A program made the translations under genes and the position numbers. Below, in pieces: positions 1-8,764 of a stretch of DNA of 30,525 nucleotides; positions within the stretch are counted from its first letter, which is position 1; the number at the start of each line of letters is the position of its first letter. The DNA is from Gyrodactylus bullatarudis (lineage: Eukaryota; Platyhelminthes; Monogenea; Gyrodactylidea; Gyrodactylidae), in the NCBI GenBank assembly GCA_012064415.1, contig SSNU01000240.1, positions 1-30,525 of the forward strand, in the 5' to 3' direction. Below the pieces are notes generated by a model that did no database searches, was not told the origin of the DNA, and saw only the letters and a program-made list of their open reading frames with translations.

Positions 1-95
1 ATGTCACATTGATGTCCCCCTGCCCACAACCAACACAAGAGAGCCAATCAGATTTTATCATATTTTTCTTTGTATTTTACTATATATTTGGCATG
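1..95 (+). promoter_or_regulatory. PLE pLTR-type promoter upstream of a hammerhead-like motif
   Basis: A CCAAT box lies at 44-48 and a TATATAT stretch at 81-87, just ahead of a hammerhead-like core at 103. The same order (CCAAT, TATA, hammerhead) occurs at 5,725-5,860 next to a clear PLE coding region, and on the minus strand near 2,900-2,970. This is therefore probably the promoter part of a PLE terminal repeat. Promoter activity is inferred from motif order only. Confidence 0.45.
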
Positions 96-96
96 T

Positions 97-140
97 AAGA
101 GGCTGATGAGTATGCCTGAAATATAGCGCTTATTCCTCAC
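97..140 (+). ncRNA. Hammerhead ribozyme-like motif (copy A)
   Basis: The core CTGATGA is at 103-109, followed by eight bases and GAAA at 118-121. Next comes a short self-complementary stretch centred on AGCGCT, the presumed helix III. Helix I would pair GAGG (99-102) with CCTC (135-138), and the predicted cleavage base is T134. Helix II is very short, as in all copies in this window. Type I hammerheads are known in Penelope-like retroelements. Copy B at 2,862-2,901 is its inverted partner, with different but still complementary helix I bases. Confidence 0.6.
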
Positions 141-199
141 TTTTCGGCATCTTTTTTTCTTCAATACGCTATCAACGTTTGCACAGCTAACAGAAGACA

Positions 200-870
200 T
201 TAAGAATTATCTTACTACTGTAAGGGTCTAAATTAATTTTATTAAATTCAATTTTAAAAAAGGCAAAAACTTCTTCTAAAGGAATATTATTATACATAAC
301 AACAACATCTAAAGAAAAAAAATTAGCATTATCTAAGGTAGAAAAATCAAGAATATTAGTTAACTGGTACGAATTTTTAAAACAGAATTCAAAGTTAAAA
401 TTCAGTTAATTAATATTATTTTAAATAATTTCACCTATTTGGTTTAGTTTAGAGCATTTTGAGTTAATTATCATTCTAAAAGGTCTATTTTCTTTGTGTA
501 CCTTAACCAAGAAAAAAGGTTTACCTAGTATGTTATTATTAGACTTTAGGGGATAGTAATTTTTGAAAAATTGTTTATTTTCGACTAGAAATTTTTTAGT
601 CTTATTAAGAAGGGTGGTGAGGGAGCTTTTTTTGTAATCTTCATAAATATTTTTGTTGCTAATGATTTTTTCAGATTTTAGCTCAAATTCCTCTCTGTCA
701 AGTACAGTGAAGCCCCCATTTTTTTCACTTTGTTCAACCCCTTGAGACCCATAATTGTTTGTGTAATATCTTTTTCCAAATAGTCATGTTTATTTTCTTT
801 AAAATTACAAATGATTTTTAACGTCTCAAAGCTAAGTTCATTTTTGTATTAGGGTCAAAACTTTATTCAT
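200..870 (-). pseudogene. Penelope-like reverse transcriptase, N-terminal half, decayed
   Basis: Conceptual translation of the minus strand from about 860 to 200 gives the N-terminal part of a PLE reverse transcriptase. A segment reading FTVLDREEF matches the 'vvVlD..eY' motif. Further on are KVHKENRPFRMIIN (the family's 'PKIHK...RPI' motif) and FSLDVVVMYNNIPLEEV, the catalytic motif A with its aspartate. Frames change near 740 and a stop interrupts the gene near 400. Motif C (YxDD) and the GIY-YIG domain are absent. It lies downstream, on the same strand, of the hammerhead-like motif at 2,862-2,901, so the two probably belong to one element whose middle was replaced by the plus-strand non-LTR relic. 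Confidence 0.75.
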
Positions 871-929
871 AATAACATCTAGGTTATTTAATAATTTTAT
901 GAGTTTTGCTGAATTTAATAAATTACTGA

Positions 930-2175
930 AAAAACCAAGAAAGAAAAACACTAAAGATTTTTACAAAATTATGAATATACTTATAAGTAGTCATGCAAAT
1001 TTTATTCATAATATTTATAAACATTTTTTTTAAACTTTTTTTTTTCTACACCATTCCTGACTATATACTACGAGCAAAAGTTATTCCCATACCTAAGCCT
1101 ATTAGTAATGAATTTAGACCAATAACATTACACAATACTCTTATGAAGATTATTGACTCAGTTCTATTTGTCAAGATTCTCAACATAATTAATTCAAATA
1201 AAATTGATCCAAATCAGCATGGTTTTTGTCGAGGAAAATCATGCGAAACAAATATATTTGATTTTCTAAACTATGTCTCACTTTTCGAGAAAGAAAAAAA
1301 ATTAATCCATTGTCATCTACATTGATTTATCTAAAGCTTTCGACAAGATTTATATTCATAAAATCATTGAAATATGTCATGAATATGGTATATGCTCATA
1401 TCTTCTTAATGTTAATACAATACCTTACTAAACATTTGTTTCTCATGAAAACAAAGATTCTACTCCCAAACTAATTACTTCTGGAGTTCCACAAGGCTCT
1501 AGAGTTGGACCTCTGCTGTTCAATATTGTGTTCTCAAAAATCAATGTTGACGGAGCTAAGACTTTTAAATATGCTGATGATATGAAAATAGTTTTCAGTT
1601 TTGATGATTTTATCGATATAAATTTTATAAACTCATCATTAAAATCCCTTACTAATGATCTGTTAACTCTGGGGCTTAGCATAAATGAAAGTAAAACATT
1701 CTACATGACTCCTTTCATATCAACTCCTATCAATAATAATATATGTATTAATGATAAAATAATAAACCCCAAATTCACGGTTCGTGATTTAGGAGTTAAA
1801 TACAATAATTTTCTTGATTTTACAGAATATTATAAGGAAATCTATAGGTCTTTTGTCAGCAAATGAATACAAATACACAAATGTATCAAAAATGACTTTA
1901 TGAAAGTATTCTTATACAAAATGGTGGCCCGAACTGTTGTCGAGTTCTGCTCTGGATGTTGGAACCCAGAAAAAATTGAATGGTCCAAGAAGTTTCAGAG
2001 AGTCGCCAGAACTTTTCGAAACAATCTATCTGCCCAGTACAGAAAACAACTTGGTCAACCCTCAGAGTCTATCAAAATTTGAAGAGATATAAAAAGTCTC
2101 ATACTTATTAGAAAATCCCTGAGGCCCCAGAGAATCTCTAGACTTAGAGAACGCCAAATTCGAAATATCCTGATC
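930..2175 (+). pseudogene. Non-LTR (LINE) retrotransposon reverse transcriptase relic
   Basis: Several frames together cover a reverse transcriptase domain. AKVIPIPKP and FRPITLHNTLMKIID (993-1325) are the fingers motifs. IDLSKAFD (about 1,323-1,346) carries the motif A aspartate, GVPQGSRVGPLLFN (about 1,482-1,525) is motif B, and KYADDMKIV (about 1,567-1,593) is the YADD catalytic motif. A thumb and connection region follows to about 2,170, with CWNPEKIEWSKKFQRVAR typical of jockey/CR1-type elements. At least two frame changes and several stops make it dead. No endonuclease domain, 5' end or tail was found. Its 3' part is closely similar to the minus-strand relics at 25,650-26,140 and 12,575-12,845, so this LINE family is repeated in the window. 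Confidence 0.85.
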
Positions 2176-2542
2176 CTGATAATAAATATTTAACTGCTTC
2201 AAATCTTTGAAATTAAAGATTAAATTTTTTTCGAATTTTTTTTTGTTTTTCAAAACTAATCAGCTCATTGCTATCCAAAAAATAAATTTTTTCCTGACTT
2301 TCTGGATAAAAATATTGAGTTTTTTGTAAAAATAGGAAATTCTCATCTTCGTGTCAATTAGGTTTATATATACTAGTATCAAAATATTTAGTAAATCAAC
2401 ATCAAATTACTCAAAATATGTCTTGTGAAGATATTTATTGTTTTGCTAATCATTTTTCATATTCATTCCTTTTTATTCTTCTCAACTGACTCTTCATAAA
2501 TATCAAAGTCTTCACTGATCATTAGAATTAAAAAGATAAAAT
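2176..2542. other. AT-rich DNA, nothing recognised
   Basis: I see no coding motif, repeat or RNA signature in this stretch. It separates the non-LTR relic from the possible PLE 5' coding piece. Confidence 0.5.
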
Positions 2543-2827
2543 TTACCAGTCACAAACTAATTTGTTGAAAGTAGCTTGAAATATCATGTATCTAGAGCCA
2601 TTGCAAAGACAAAAAAAATAATAATAATAAACTGCTCTCCTCATGATATTTTTCAGCCCATAATTAATTACAAAAAAATCAAATACACAGAATAAAAGGC
2701 TGTCTATTGCTGTGGGAATCTTCACCATCAGCTTGTGAAAATGTTTCGAAATTGAAAAGGAACTGAAGTCTTGATCAGTGATATGTTTTTCAATATCCTT
2801 TTTTACTATGGCTATACTGTCTGACAT
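2543..2827 (-). CDS. Possible 5' coding piece of the minus-strand PLE
   Basis: This open frame of 94 codons begins about 35 bases after the hammerhead-like motif B on the same strand, which is where a PLE reading frame would start. The protein is hydrophobic and aromatic in its second half, and I recognise no domain. Chance openness in AT-rich DNA is a real alternative. The only positive argument is position between the hammerhead and the reverse transcriptase relic at 200-870. Confidence 0.25.
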   Translation of the reverse strand: MSDSIAIVKKDIEKHITDQDFSSFSISKHFHKLMVKIPTAIDSLLFCVFDFFVINYGLKNIMRRAVYYYYFFCLCNGSRYMIFQATFNKLVCDW

Positions 2828-2861
2828 AGAGAAGAAAAAAAGAGGCGATGCCTGATTATGT

Positions 2862-2901
2862 AAGAGATAAGCGCTGTATTTCAGGCATACTCATCAGTCT
2901 T
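2862..2901 (-). ncRNA. Hammerhead ribozyme-like motif (copy B)
   Basis: On the minus strand the core CTGATGA (complement of 2,891-2,897) is followed by eight bases identical to those of copy A, then GAAA (complement of 2,879-2,882) and the palindromic AGCGCT helix III. Helix I pairs AAGA (complement of 2,898-2,901) with TCTT (complement of 2,862-2,865). Copy A uses GAGG with CCTC at the same place, so both strands have changed together. A CCAAT box (minus strand, near 2,958) and a TATA-like stretch (near 2,915) lie upstream. Confidence 0.6.
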
Positions 2902-2989
2902 TTTCATGCCAATATATGTACAATAAAAAAATTAGATTAGTACGATGAACAGTTTTGATTGGATAGCCTCTCATAGGTACTGTCCCTCT

Positions 2990-3689
2990 CTATGCATATA
3001 TTTCATAATTATGCAAGTATTCTCATGTAAGGTTGTTTGTCTTTGAGTGTCCTATTTCATGTGTACCCCAATCCTATTTTGATTGTTGTATGTGTTACAA
3101 GTTAATCAATACAAACTGAAGTTATTATTATTATCAACAAATTGAAAAAAAGGGACATGTAGATTAAATGTAATTCATAATGAACGATTAACTGATACAA
3201 AGTGATTGTTTCAGGAAGAGAAACAATATAAATGAAGAGAAAGTAATGAACAGATTGTTACAAAATACTATTTATCTTCATAAGGTATAATGCCTGACCG
3301 TAAATTACAAATGCTTTGATATTATTTGAACGATAATTGCTTTGATATTAGTTATCATATATGTACCAACTCTTTATCAACGAAGGAAAGAAAAAAACAT
3401 ACTAACAAGATGCATTTATTTTATTATTCTTATATAAAAACATAGAGTTATAAATATTAAATTATTATACATATTTTGTGAGAAGATTAATTTCTATCAA
3501 CTTTTTTATATGAAAATGAAAATTGTAAAGCAGAACATATGTGTTGTTCAATAATTTTTTTCATTTCATTTTTCATTACTATAATTTTCATGTTGGTATT
3601 TGAGCGGGTTCTTACTGCTTTTGGACAAAACCTTTAGGCACAAAACCCCTAATAATACATTTCATAGTAAATTGTAAACGACTTGCTAA
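2990..3689. other. AT-rich spacer with one dispersed repeat
   Basis: No gene is seen. A segment at about 3,505-3,560 is the reverse complement of segments at about 10,365-10,412 and 17,815-17,865. All share a TTGAACAA...CATATGTTCT core followed by bases resembling TTTACAAT. This is probably the end of an unidentified dispersed repeat. Confidence 0.5.
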
Positions 3690-5718
3690 TCTGGACCTGC
3701 GTAATTGACCTCCTTAATTTCCGAATCAGTGAAAAACGATCTAAAATTACTGATATGTGAACTTGACAAAGGTACTGGAATAGCAATTGTCAATGCGGAA
3801 GAATACCAAAGCAAAGGCAGAGAGCTCATCTGTGACCCAAAAATGTTTAGACAAACGAACAGTAGCGAAGTTGACAAGAGGGCCAAGAATTTCTTCGTAT
3901 CAGTAAACAAGAAGATCGACTCGCATTCGGAAAAGCAAATCATTTCCTCCAGGACAGCCCGTAACATCCGCCCAAAAGGACCCGGATCCTGTTTACTCTA
4001 CCTACTCCCAAAAATCCACAAAGGAACTGACGACCTGAAATTCAGACCAATCCTTGACATGACACCCAGTCCCCAGCATGGATTAGTTCAATGGCTTGCA
4101 GATGCTCTCAAACCCCTGAGAGACTTTTTATGCCCTCATTCTGTAATTAATGCTTCTGATTTTATTTCCAGACTCCGAAACAAGAACCCGTTCGAGGGGC
4201 AGATGATCTCGTTAGACGTGACCTCCCTCTTAACTAACGTCCCACTTAGAGAAACAATTCAATTCCTACAGGACAAACTAACGAAACACCCAGACCTCAT
4301 AGAAACCGACCCAGAGGCAACAAACAAAATACCTCCATAGTCCTATGCTCCTTGATCCATATGACAGTCCAAAACATTGATTTCAATGGCTCCTACTTCC
4401 TACAAATAGACGGAGTAGCAATGGGAACCCCCCTCGGCCCAATCCTTGCAGACATCTTCCTTGCGAGCCTTGAAACCACGAAAATGGCAAAAATCATCAA
4501 CGAGTGTTACCTATACATCCGATATGTTGACGATACCTTCCTCATGCTGAAAGAAGACCAAGACCCTGACGCTATCCTAGCTGAGCTAAACTCAATACAA
4601 TACTCAGAAACAAACTAAGCAAAATCACAGCGGACACGTTTCCCTGGTACCAAATCCGTCACACCTCGAAAACCACCAAGCTACTGAACGATCGAAATAA
4701 GGACCGAGTACACTGGCTCAATAGAAGAAACGTCGTCTACAAGTTCAAGTTCTCCTGTCGCCTATCCTACATCGGAATTACGACGCGAACCATTGGTGAA
4801 AGGGGCAAAGAATACCTAACAGCGAACAATAAGACCTTTTCAGTACAAGAACACCTGAGGGAAACAAACCATCCAGCAGGCCTTGAGAACTTCAAAATCA
4901 GATATATGGCGGACCCGAAATTCAGTAAAGACAAATCAAAAACGATCCTGGAAATGGCTGAGGCCAAACTTGTCAACGAAGAGAAACCAGCGCTCTGTGC
5001 TCAAAAACTCCTGGGGAGACAACTAGGATTCACTGGCACGAATTACCACAAAGCCCATAATATCATCAAGAAGGTCTCAAAACTGACTGCAAACTCAGAC
5101 ATAAAAATCCCTTCAGGTTTATCCTTGGCTCATAAAACACCTACCTCAACATTAGTTGATAAATCTCTCTCCAAGATTAAACCCGGTTCCACCACCCATC
5201 CTGACGACAAAACATTGAACGATTCCAGATTGAGACCCCTAATAGCCTCAACGCAACGCCCAGTTGATGATCAATTGACGACCATTCCCACAACACTAGA
5301 ATCCCACTCAAAACCTCCCCGAGTGGGTGTTGATCAGACTTTCACACCCTTGCTCTGCTCGACTCAATTCACAGCTCAAAGCGATATGATCAAGGTCCAA
5401 CCCAACAACTCCACCAAAATCCAACACCCAACTCCAATCCCAGACATGGCAACCTCGATGGCAACAGAAACTCAAACCTCAACATTAGTTGATAACCTAC
5501 CCTCCACAGGCTGCTACGTCACACAAGCCCCTCCCCCAGCAACATCCAATGATCGAAAAAGATTCTTTTCTCAACCGGAAATGCAAGCCTCTACTCCCAC
5601 TCGAAAACGAAACGTATCTACATCACCCCAACAACCCACAGCGAGGAGAAAACGGGGGACGAAGGTAACAAAGGGTACCCAGCAAATCCACAAATTCTTC
5701 ACAGCAAACAAACAGTGA
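3690..5718 (+). pseudogene. Penelope-like element: reverse transcriptase fragment plus GIY-YIG endonuclease
   Basis: PLE proteins copy RNA at a nick made by their GIY-YIG nuclease. The first frame (3,705-4,340) has LPKIHKG...FRPI and the motif A stretch MISLDVTS. After a frameshift near 4,325, the second frame gives QIDGVAMGTPLGPILAD (motif B) and YIRYVDDTF (motif C). The frame then changes again near 4,612. Roughly 150-200 residues of palm and thumb seem to be missing before NKLSKIT. The GIY-YIG domain follows: VVYKFKFSCRLSYIG (about 4,733-4,777), the TIGER arginine, and the AEAKLV glutamate (about 4,960). A long basic Ser/Thr/Pro-rich tail ends in QQIHKFF, which resembles a PCNA-binding motif. 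The 5' end is truncated. It is GC-richer than its surroundings and the least decayed PLE here, so probably the youngest. Confidence 0.9.
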
Positions 5719-5850
5719 AGAAGCCGATCCCATTGGTCAACAACACGAACAGAATCCTCATTGGTCCGAAACAAATGAATAATTGCTATTGGTCAAGACA
5801 GCCCTTTCATGTTCTTGTAATATATATATATAACTGCTCAAGTCGGTGTA
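5719..5850 (+). promoter_or_regulatory. PLE 3' terminal repeat: inverted CCAAT boxes and TATA tract
   Basis: Directly after the PLE stop codon there are three ATTGGTC sites (inverted CCAAT boxes) near 5,732, 5,760 and 5,789. A TATATATATATA tract at 5,820-5,831 follows, about 24 bases before the hammerhead core. In PLEs the terminal repeat supplies the promoter for the next unit, so the arrangement fits. Activity is not shown by sequence alone. Confidence 0.5.
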
Positions 5851-5897
5851 AGGTCTGAAGAGAGCCGACGAAAATAAAAGCTTTTATTCACCTAACC
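5843..5897 (+). ncRNA. Hammerhead ribozyme-like motif (copy D, PLE 3' end)
   Basis: The core CTGAAGA (5,855-5,861; the fifth base is free in hammerheads) is followed by eight bases and GAAA (5,870-5,873). A perfect palindrome AATAAAAGCTTTTATT forms helix III, and the predicted cleavage base is C5889. Helix I pairs AGGT (5,851-5,854) with ACCT (5,890-5,893), with a possible outer GGT/ACC pairing (5,844-5,846 with 5,895-5,897 region). It lies about 135 bases after the PLE stop codon, as in the copies at 11,300 and 26,700. Helix II is very short. Confidence 0.7.
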
Positions 5898-5922
5898 TCT
5901 TTCGTCGTTCTAACTACCAGCA

Positions 5923-5985
5923 TGACCATTAGTCAGCACCCCCAGAATATTTTCGAGGAAATAAGGCAATTAATGTCTCAAAAAA
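5923..5985. repeat. Short dispersed repeat shared with 15,627-15,688
   Basis: This stretch, starting GACCATTAGTCAGCA and ending TTAATGTCTCAAAA, is nearly identical to the 75-bp insertion inside the palindromic MITE at 15,614-15,688. Here it directly follows the PLE 3' end. It may be a piece of the PLE's target or of an independent retroposon. Confidence 0.75.
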
Positions 5986-6655
5986 GATCTAAAATTAGTT
6001 TTATAATAAAATTTATTAAAACTTAGGTCAATATTAGAATTCTCAGCCATGGTAAAATACCAACATGAAAACTATAGATTTTTGAAAATGTTTTGGATAT
6101 TGAAATTAAAATTCAATCTCAAAATCTCAATCTTAAAAATATTTATGATTCATTCTTCCACAATAATTCTAGTGTAGACATTAGTATTGGAGATGACGGC
6201 TCTCCCCTATCTATGCCCATCACTTTTATGCATAAGGTAAGGGGTGTGGAAAGGGAAAATTCATGATACTTACAGTCACACAGTCCTCTCATTCAGATCT
6301 AAACCTCAATGTATTTGGAAGAGAAATGAATGAGTTTCCCACGCACATCAATTAAACATTATGTTTTTCTCACGCTGTATACTTTCTGCTTTAACTCATG
6401 TCCTTTTATGGCTATACCTGTCTTTATCAATGAAGAATGTATTAAAAATACCAGATATGGTAAGTTTCCCCATGAGCTTTCCTCGATTCTGATTGGTCTA
6501 TGCATTTAACGAATGAGAGTAAAGCAAAATTTGCCCTATAAGAGAGGGGAACGCTGGGATTTTAAGTCATCTCTTCTCACTTTACGGGACTTTTACCTGT
6601 ATTTGATGCTTCTCTTGAATATTGCAAGTCTGTCAAATTTTTCTGTCTATTTTCA
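5986..6655. other. No gene; one 32-bp repeat
   Basis: A 32-base stretch at 6,022-6,053, containing ATTCTCAGCCATGGT, recurs at 30,381-30,412 with two or three differences. The remainder shows no coding or RNA signature I can support. A CCAAT-like ATTGG near 6,492 and CCTATAAGAG near 6,535 lie about 200 bases from the hammerhead at 6,708 but on the opposite strand. Confidence 0.5.
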
Positions 6656-6659
6656 TCTG

Positions 6660-6745
6660 AAGGAAGGTTAGAGAAAACAAGCTTATATTATAATAGTGAA
6701 CGTTATATTTCACCGGGTCTAGTCAGAACAAAACTCTTTTGTTTT
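6660..6745 (-). ncRNA. Solo PLE repeat with decayed hammerhead-like motif (copy E)
   Basis: On the minus strand CTGACTA (complement of 6,720-6,726) replaces the expected CTGANGA. It is followed by the eight bases GACCCGGT and GAAA (complement of 6,708-6,711), then a helix III stretch with AACGTT as in copies F and G. Flanking bases (GGTTAGAGAAAAC on the plus strand) also match the repeats at 11,270 and 13,065. One invariant base is lost and helix I is not convincing, so cleavage is unlikely. Confidence 0.5.
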
Positions 6746-7160
6746 ATCTCTGATTTTTCGGAAGAGTAGTTAGCAGGAACATTGCTCATAATTAAGAAAT
6801 TTTTAGCGTTGTAGTCGAGGATTGCACATCTTGTACATTTCTTCTGATAATCAGTTGGGTTTTACTTAAGAGACTTGGTATATTGGCTTAAATAATAAGT
6901 ATTTAATTTAAAGCTAGAATAGTTCGAGATCGAATTGGCATACCTTCATTTGCATTAGCTAATATTTTATTATTTTCACTTTATCGCTCAACTTACGAGG
7001 ATGTACTTAAAATATATATATTCGTGAGTATTCTTAAAACAAACTTAATTGAGATCTCTTACAATCATCATGTTTTCCTGGAAAAAAATATTCCAGATAA
7101 GGTATAAAATATTTAATACGAATAAAATTCTCCCATGTGCACTTAAAAAAGCATTTTTGA
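6746..7160. other. AT-rich DNA, nothing recognised
   Basis: No coding motif, RNA or repeat could be supported here. Confidence 0.4.
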
Positions 7161-7164
7161 GCTC

Positions 7165-7425
7165 AGAAAAACTCAGTAGAATCACGATAAATACGCTTCC
7201 TGGACCAAACAAGTCAACGATGAGAAACCAGCACTATGCGCCCAAAAACTGCTGGAGAGACAACTAGGTTACTAAAACGCATTACTACAAATCCCACAAT
7301 ATCATCAAGAAGATCTTCAAACTAAACGCAAACCCAAATACACGCAACCTCCAGGCTTATCCTCGGCTCATAAACCAACAACCTCAGCACAAGTTACTGA
7401 ATCTCTCTCCAAGAGTAATAATAAT
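7165..7425 (+). pseudogene. PLE endonuclease-tail fragment, internally deleted
   Basis: This piece matches the 4,611-5,185 part of the PLE upstream. It begins with a KLSRITINTLPGP segment (compare KLSKITADTFPWY) and then jumps to VNDEKPALCAQKLLERQLG (compare VNEEKPALCAQKLLGRQLG). The whole GIY-YIG catalytic region between them is deleted. A frameshift and stop follow. The later LSSAHK and TESLSK segments still match the tail, so it is a dead fragment of the same subfamily. Confidence 0.8.
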
Positions 7426-7429
7426 AGAG

Positions 7430-8764
7430 TACATTAGGATAATTTTTTCATTGTAAGCTCAAACTCACGAACATATCTGTATAATAATTTATCGTTTCCA
7501 TCTATAAAAAATGATTAATATATTCGAAAATAATTGCTTGTTTGTTCTTACCATAAACATCAAATTCAGGATCAACTTTTTATAACTAAGAAAAATAGTA
7601 AACACGAACAGTATTGTCCATAAGTAACTTAATGATAAAATTTCTTTTTATAGCACTTACATTGGTATTCAGAATCAGCTACCTTCATTCAAGACATCAA
7701 ATTCGGTATTCTCACGCATATCAAGTTTAGTAACTTTATCAAAATGAACATCAAGAAATTAATTTTACTGTCTGTCCTATCATTGTCAATATCGTCTTTC
7801 AAATACATTTGATAAATATCGAAATTCTGGTTCTTACGATAAAGTTTAGTTTTTGCTAATTCAAGTTTTTAATACTTATTTCCGAAAAAAGCTCACGATC
7901 AAATCTGTAATATACCTCTAGAAGTGATTAACATTGATACTCTTTAATACTTTTATTTTTCGCTGAGATTGGAATTATATTCCTCAGAATACAACTCACA
8001 GTTCACAATGTTCAAATTTGAGTCAACTAATATAATTAGAAGAAATGAATGGGAGTTTGAGATTTTTTCCATAAATAAATAATTATCAACCAAGATTTTA
8101 ACGAAAGAATTACATTCAATCACAAAGAGAGTTTAAGGAATAGTGGAATCAAAAATCAGATGTAGAGTAAAGAATAGTGGAATGCTATGGTCTATTCGAT
8201 GGTATATAACGTAAATTCATACCCTCACACACATCCATGTACAATAAAAACCTAAAGATGTGATGTAGAGTAAATCCTCAAAAAAATTTTTAAATCTCTT
8301 TTTGATAGATTTTTTTTCAACCAGTCATTATTCAATTTTTCACACCATAATTATCCTTAATTAACTTCTGTAGAGCAGTGATTACATGTGAGGGTCTAAC
8401 TAGTAAGGTCAGCTATGTTTTCGTTCACGATAAAAATCGATAATGATAATTTTCTGATCTTTTCAATCAACTCATTTCATTTTCCAATCGAATTTGGAAT
8501 TAACAGAACTTTAATAAATAGGCATAACTTTCTTATTTGGTAAACTAGAGAGCTAATTTTTTTTGCATAACATGTCTCAGATTCTGAGTCTTTAGAATAA
8601 ATTTAAAAATATTTTTTGAATATTTTTCTATCTAAGATATAATTTCCTCCGTAAATCTAATTTTCTGATCATTGTAGAAAACCATCTTATAGAAATTTCG
8701 TAAATTTTTTATTCGAAAACTAATCGAAAAATCTAATTCATTAATGATATTCTTCTGAAATCAT
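7430..8764. other. AT-rich DNA, nothing recognised
   Basis: No gene is seen. GATGTAGAGTAAA occurs twice (about 8,159 and 8,262). A TTTTTTTCAACCAGT stretch at about 8,312 recurs near 10,750 and, less exactly, 18,206, hinting at a further unidentified dispersed repeat. Confidence 0.4.

Noticed and set aside
5571..5774. Minus-strand open frame over the PLE tail
   Set aside because: Shadow of the PLE C-terminal coding frame on the other strand.
6085..6235. Possible exon (IEIKIQSQNLNLKNIYDSFF-like) followed by GTAAGG
   Set aside because: A single short open stretch without homology, no matching acceptor or neighbouring exon identified.
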